Source: Planctomycetota bacterium (lineage in GTDB: Bacteria > Planctomycetota > PUPC01 > JACPCR01). Taken from it: a stretch of DNA of 17,345 nucleotides. The DNA is taken from the NCBI GenBank assembly GCA_030740295.1, contig JASLXP010000476.1, positions 1-17,345 on the forward strand. Direction: 5' to 3'. The stretch's first letter is position 1. Each line of letters opens with the position of its first letter. Both the position numbers and the translations under genes were made by a program. This document shows, piece after piece, positions 15,932-17,345 of the stretch. The notes under the pieces were generated by a model. That model saw nothing but the letters and a program-made list of their open reading frames with translations. It ran no database searches and was not told where the DNA came from.

Positions 15932-16345
15932 ATGAACTTTTTTCTATTCGCAGTCTGCTTCTTCGGCTGGGGGCTAGCCATCTTCATCATGACCATTGTA
16001 GGCAAGGCTCTCGACTGGAAGACCGTCATCGTCTGCAATCTCATCGGGTACACTTTTGCCAATGTCTACTTCATCCCTAAGGCGAAGCTGGCATGGACTC
16101 TGAATCACGGCCTGGCTGCGGCGGTAGGCATTCTGTTCGTGCTCTCAAATGTAGCCTACTACAAACTGTGTGAATCAGGTGGACAGGCCAGTGTCTTGGC
16201 GCCTCTGACCGGACTCTATGTCATTGTCCCTGTGATTCTCGGCGTCGCGTTCCTCGAGGAGGATCTGACCGTGCAGAAGATTGGTGGTGTGGCTCTGGCG
16301 GTTGGCGCGATTTACTTGTTGTCGACAAGCCCGAGCGCTGCTTGA
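15932..16345 (+). CDS. Half-size EamA/DMT-type membrane transporter
   Basis: This 137-residue membrane protein has five hydrophobic segments at about residues 3-24, 30-47, 57-78, 86-108 and 116-131. The end of the protein, FLEEDLTVQKIGGVALAVGAIYLLS, matches the closing signature of an EamA domain, with the conserved acidic residue after TM4 and the glycine-rich last helix. Full EamA transporters have two such domains (10 TM). This is one, so it probably works as a dimer, as small multidrug-resistance proteins do. The substrate cannot be told. The start at 15932 is chosen because it begins at the first membrane segment; a frame open from 15785 would add 49 nonhydrophobic residues and overlap the upstream gene's stop. 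It stands 139 bases after the GH84-like gene. Confidence 0.8.
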   Translation: MNFFLFAVCFFGWGLAIFIMTIVGKALDWKTVIVCNLIGYTFANVYFIPKAKLAWTLNHGLAAAVGILFVLSNVAYYKLCESGGQASVLAPLTGLYVIVPVILGVAFLEEDLTVQKIGGVALAVGAIYLLSTSPSAA

Positions 16346-16346
16346 C

Positions 16347-16374
16347 ATGTGCCCTGCCGCTTCCCTTGGCACAT
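16347..16374 (+). terminator. Hairpin just after the EamA gene
   Basis: A perfect 7-bp inverted repeat begins two bases after the stop codon: ATGTGCC at 16347-16353 pairs with GGCACAT at 16368-16374 around a 14-base loop. The position suits a terminator, but no T run follows and the loop is large, so an intrinsic terminator is not proven. Confidence 0.3.
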
Positions 16375-16451
16375 ACAGATCTGCGTGCCGGCGACTGACC
16401 CCATCATTCCAATCATCCACCATTGGATCATCCTTCCATCTTCCTCTTTCA

Positions 16452-16480
16452 TTGACTCGATTGATGCCCCCTCCTAACAT
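16452..16480 (+). promoter_or_regulatory. Candidate sigma70-type promoter for the secretin gene
   Basis: TTGACT (16452-16457, five of six to consensus) is separated by exactly 17 bases from TAACAT (16475-16480, four of six). It lies 96 bases before the secretin start codon in the 230-base gap after the EamA gene. Spacing is ideal, but consensus matches of this quality occur by chance and promoter rules in PVC bacteria are poorly known. Confidence 0.3.
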
Positions 16481-16575
16481 CCGCTCAACAGGAGTTTGGC
16501 GCCGGAAAACATAGAATTCGACCATTAAATCCCAAAACAGAACTTACTCATTACTTATTACTCATCACATCCGCC

Positions 16576-17345
16576 ATGCGTGTCATCCCAGCGATTCTTG
16601 CACTGACGATTTTGCTGCTTTCGCCAGCGGCTGCTGAAGAAAAGCAGAACGGCCTCCTCTGGCAGGGCGGCGACCTCGAGCTCCAGATTCTCATGGAATA
16701 TGTGAGCAAAGTGCTGGACAAACGATTCGTGTACAACCCGAACGACATCAAGGGCAAAAAGGTGGCGATGCTCTCGAACAAGCGGATGGAGCCCGAAGCG
16801 ATGTACGAGCTCCTGCAGACGATTCTGCAGATGAATAAATACGTCCTAGTCGAATACAAGGACTACATCAGGGTCGAGCCCGCGGCCAATGCGAAAACTA
16901 TGCAGACAGGCGTTTTCAACGCCGACGAGGCTAAAACATTCAAAGGCCAGGATCGCCTGATTACCCAGGTCTTCACTCTCGATCACACGGAAGTCGCCTC
17001 TCTGAGTGCCATGCTTACCAGGATGATTCAGCCGCAATACGAACAGATCATTCCCTTGACTAACAGCAACATGCTGGTCGTCACCGGATTTGCGCGAAAT
17101 GTCGAACGAATCGGGGCTGTAGTGAAAGCTGCGGATACTCCTGCGCCCAAGGTGATCTCCGAATACCGTGAGCTCAAACACGCGGACGCGTTGGATGTGG
17201 CCAAGCAACTGATCACCATCACCAAGAATATCCAGGCATCCCGGCCGACCACTGGTCTCATCAACAAAAGAATACCGCCGCCATCCATCGCCGCAGTCAC
17301 AAAGACGAACGGCCTCATCATCACCGGGCTGGAAAAAGAAGTCCA
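16576..17345 (+). CDS. Type II secretion system secretin GspD-like, N-terminal part (runs off the window)
   Basis: The frame is open without a stop from ATG 16576 to the last base: 256 complete codons plus two bases. A signal peptide is clear (MRVIPAILALTILLLSPAAA, then EEK). Residues about 27-103 form a secretin N0 domain (LEYVSKVLDKRFVYNP, then a two-helix segment YELLQTILQMNKYVLVEY and IRVEP). Residues about 127-188 form an N1-type KH-like module (TQVFTLDHTEVASLSAML, ending NSNMLVVTGFARNVERI). A second module begins at about 193 (EYRELKHADALDVAKQL) and ends TNGLIITGLEKEV, the usual N1/N2 closing strand. In full-length GspD a further module and the outer-membrane beta-barrel secretin domain follow; they lie outside the window. 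It would form the outer-membrane channel of a type II secretion machine, and the exported enzymes nearby are possible cargo, by inference only. No Shine-Dalgarno is visible. Confidence 0.85.
   Translation, partial: MRVIPAILALTILLLSPAAAEEKQNGLLWQGGDLELQILMEYVSKVLDKRFVYNPNDIKGKKVAMLSNKRMEPEAMYELLQTILQMNKYVLVEYKDYIRVEPAANAKTMQTGVFNADEAKTFKGQDRLITQVFTLDHTEVASLSAMLTRMIQPQYEQIIPLTNSNMLVVTGFARNVERIGAVVKAADTPAPKVISEYRELKHADALDVAKQLITITKNIQASRPTTGLINKRIPPPSIAAVTKTNGLIITGLEKEV

Noticed and set aside
16534..16567. TTACTCAT-type direct repeats before the secretin start
   Set aside because: The units are short, AT-rich and imperfect, so they were not listed as a repeat feature.

Overview
The window looks like a chromosomal stretch from a member of the Planctomycetes-Verrucomicrobia-Chlamydiae (PVC) superphylum, most likely a verrucomicrobial or planctomycete relative. 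The reasons are the gene families rather than any marker gene: a DUF1080 (3-keto-disaccharide hydrolase-like) protein beside a formylglycine sulfatase, two very large exported proteins with a PDZ domain, an alpha-toroid and HEAT repeats, a Dabb protein, a multidomain exported glycoside hydrolase, and a type II secretion secretin with a PVC-like N-terminus. Shine-Dalgarno sequences are mostly weak or absent, and intergenic spacers are long. Base composition looks moderately GC-rich by eye. No rRNA, tRNA, CRISPR array or intact mobile element was found.

Layout. Bases 1-125 hold no recognisable gene. Bases 126-410 are the decayed N-terminal part of a REP-associated tyrosine transposase (RAYT/Y1_Tnp), readable only by switching frame twice. 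A plus-strand pair follows: the DUF1080 protein (434-1237) and a sulfatase with an extra C-terminal beta domain (1353-3350). A 324-bp spacer carries a (TTTC)5 microsatellite and a doubtful 40-codon ORF. Next come two long minus-strand paralogues in series: the 969-residue protein (8114-11023), transcribed first, then the 1413-residue protein (3675-7916). Their 197-bp spacer contains hairpins and a 10-bp-period tandem repeat. Beyond a 258-bp divergent region the rest is on the plus strand: a Dabb protein (11282-11578), a BtrH_N/C39-like papain-fold protein (11879-12829), a GH84-type beta-N-acetylglucosaminidase-like enzyme with LamG-like and CBM9-like parts (12925-15792), a half-size EamA transporter (15932-16345), and the start of a GspD secretin (16576 to the window end).

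How the genes may work together. Six products have a signal peptide, and two or three of these (DUF1080, sulfatase, GH84-like) belong to families acting on polysaccharides or glycosides. A periplasmic or extracellular role in breaking down sulfated, N-acetylhexosamine-containing glycans is a reasonable inference, but the genes lie on both strands and no TonB or SusCD pair is present. The most unusual content is the pair of PDZ/toroid/HEAT proteins and the apparently circularly permuted LamG domain set inside the GH84-like protein.
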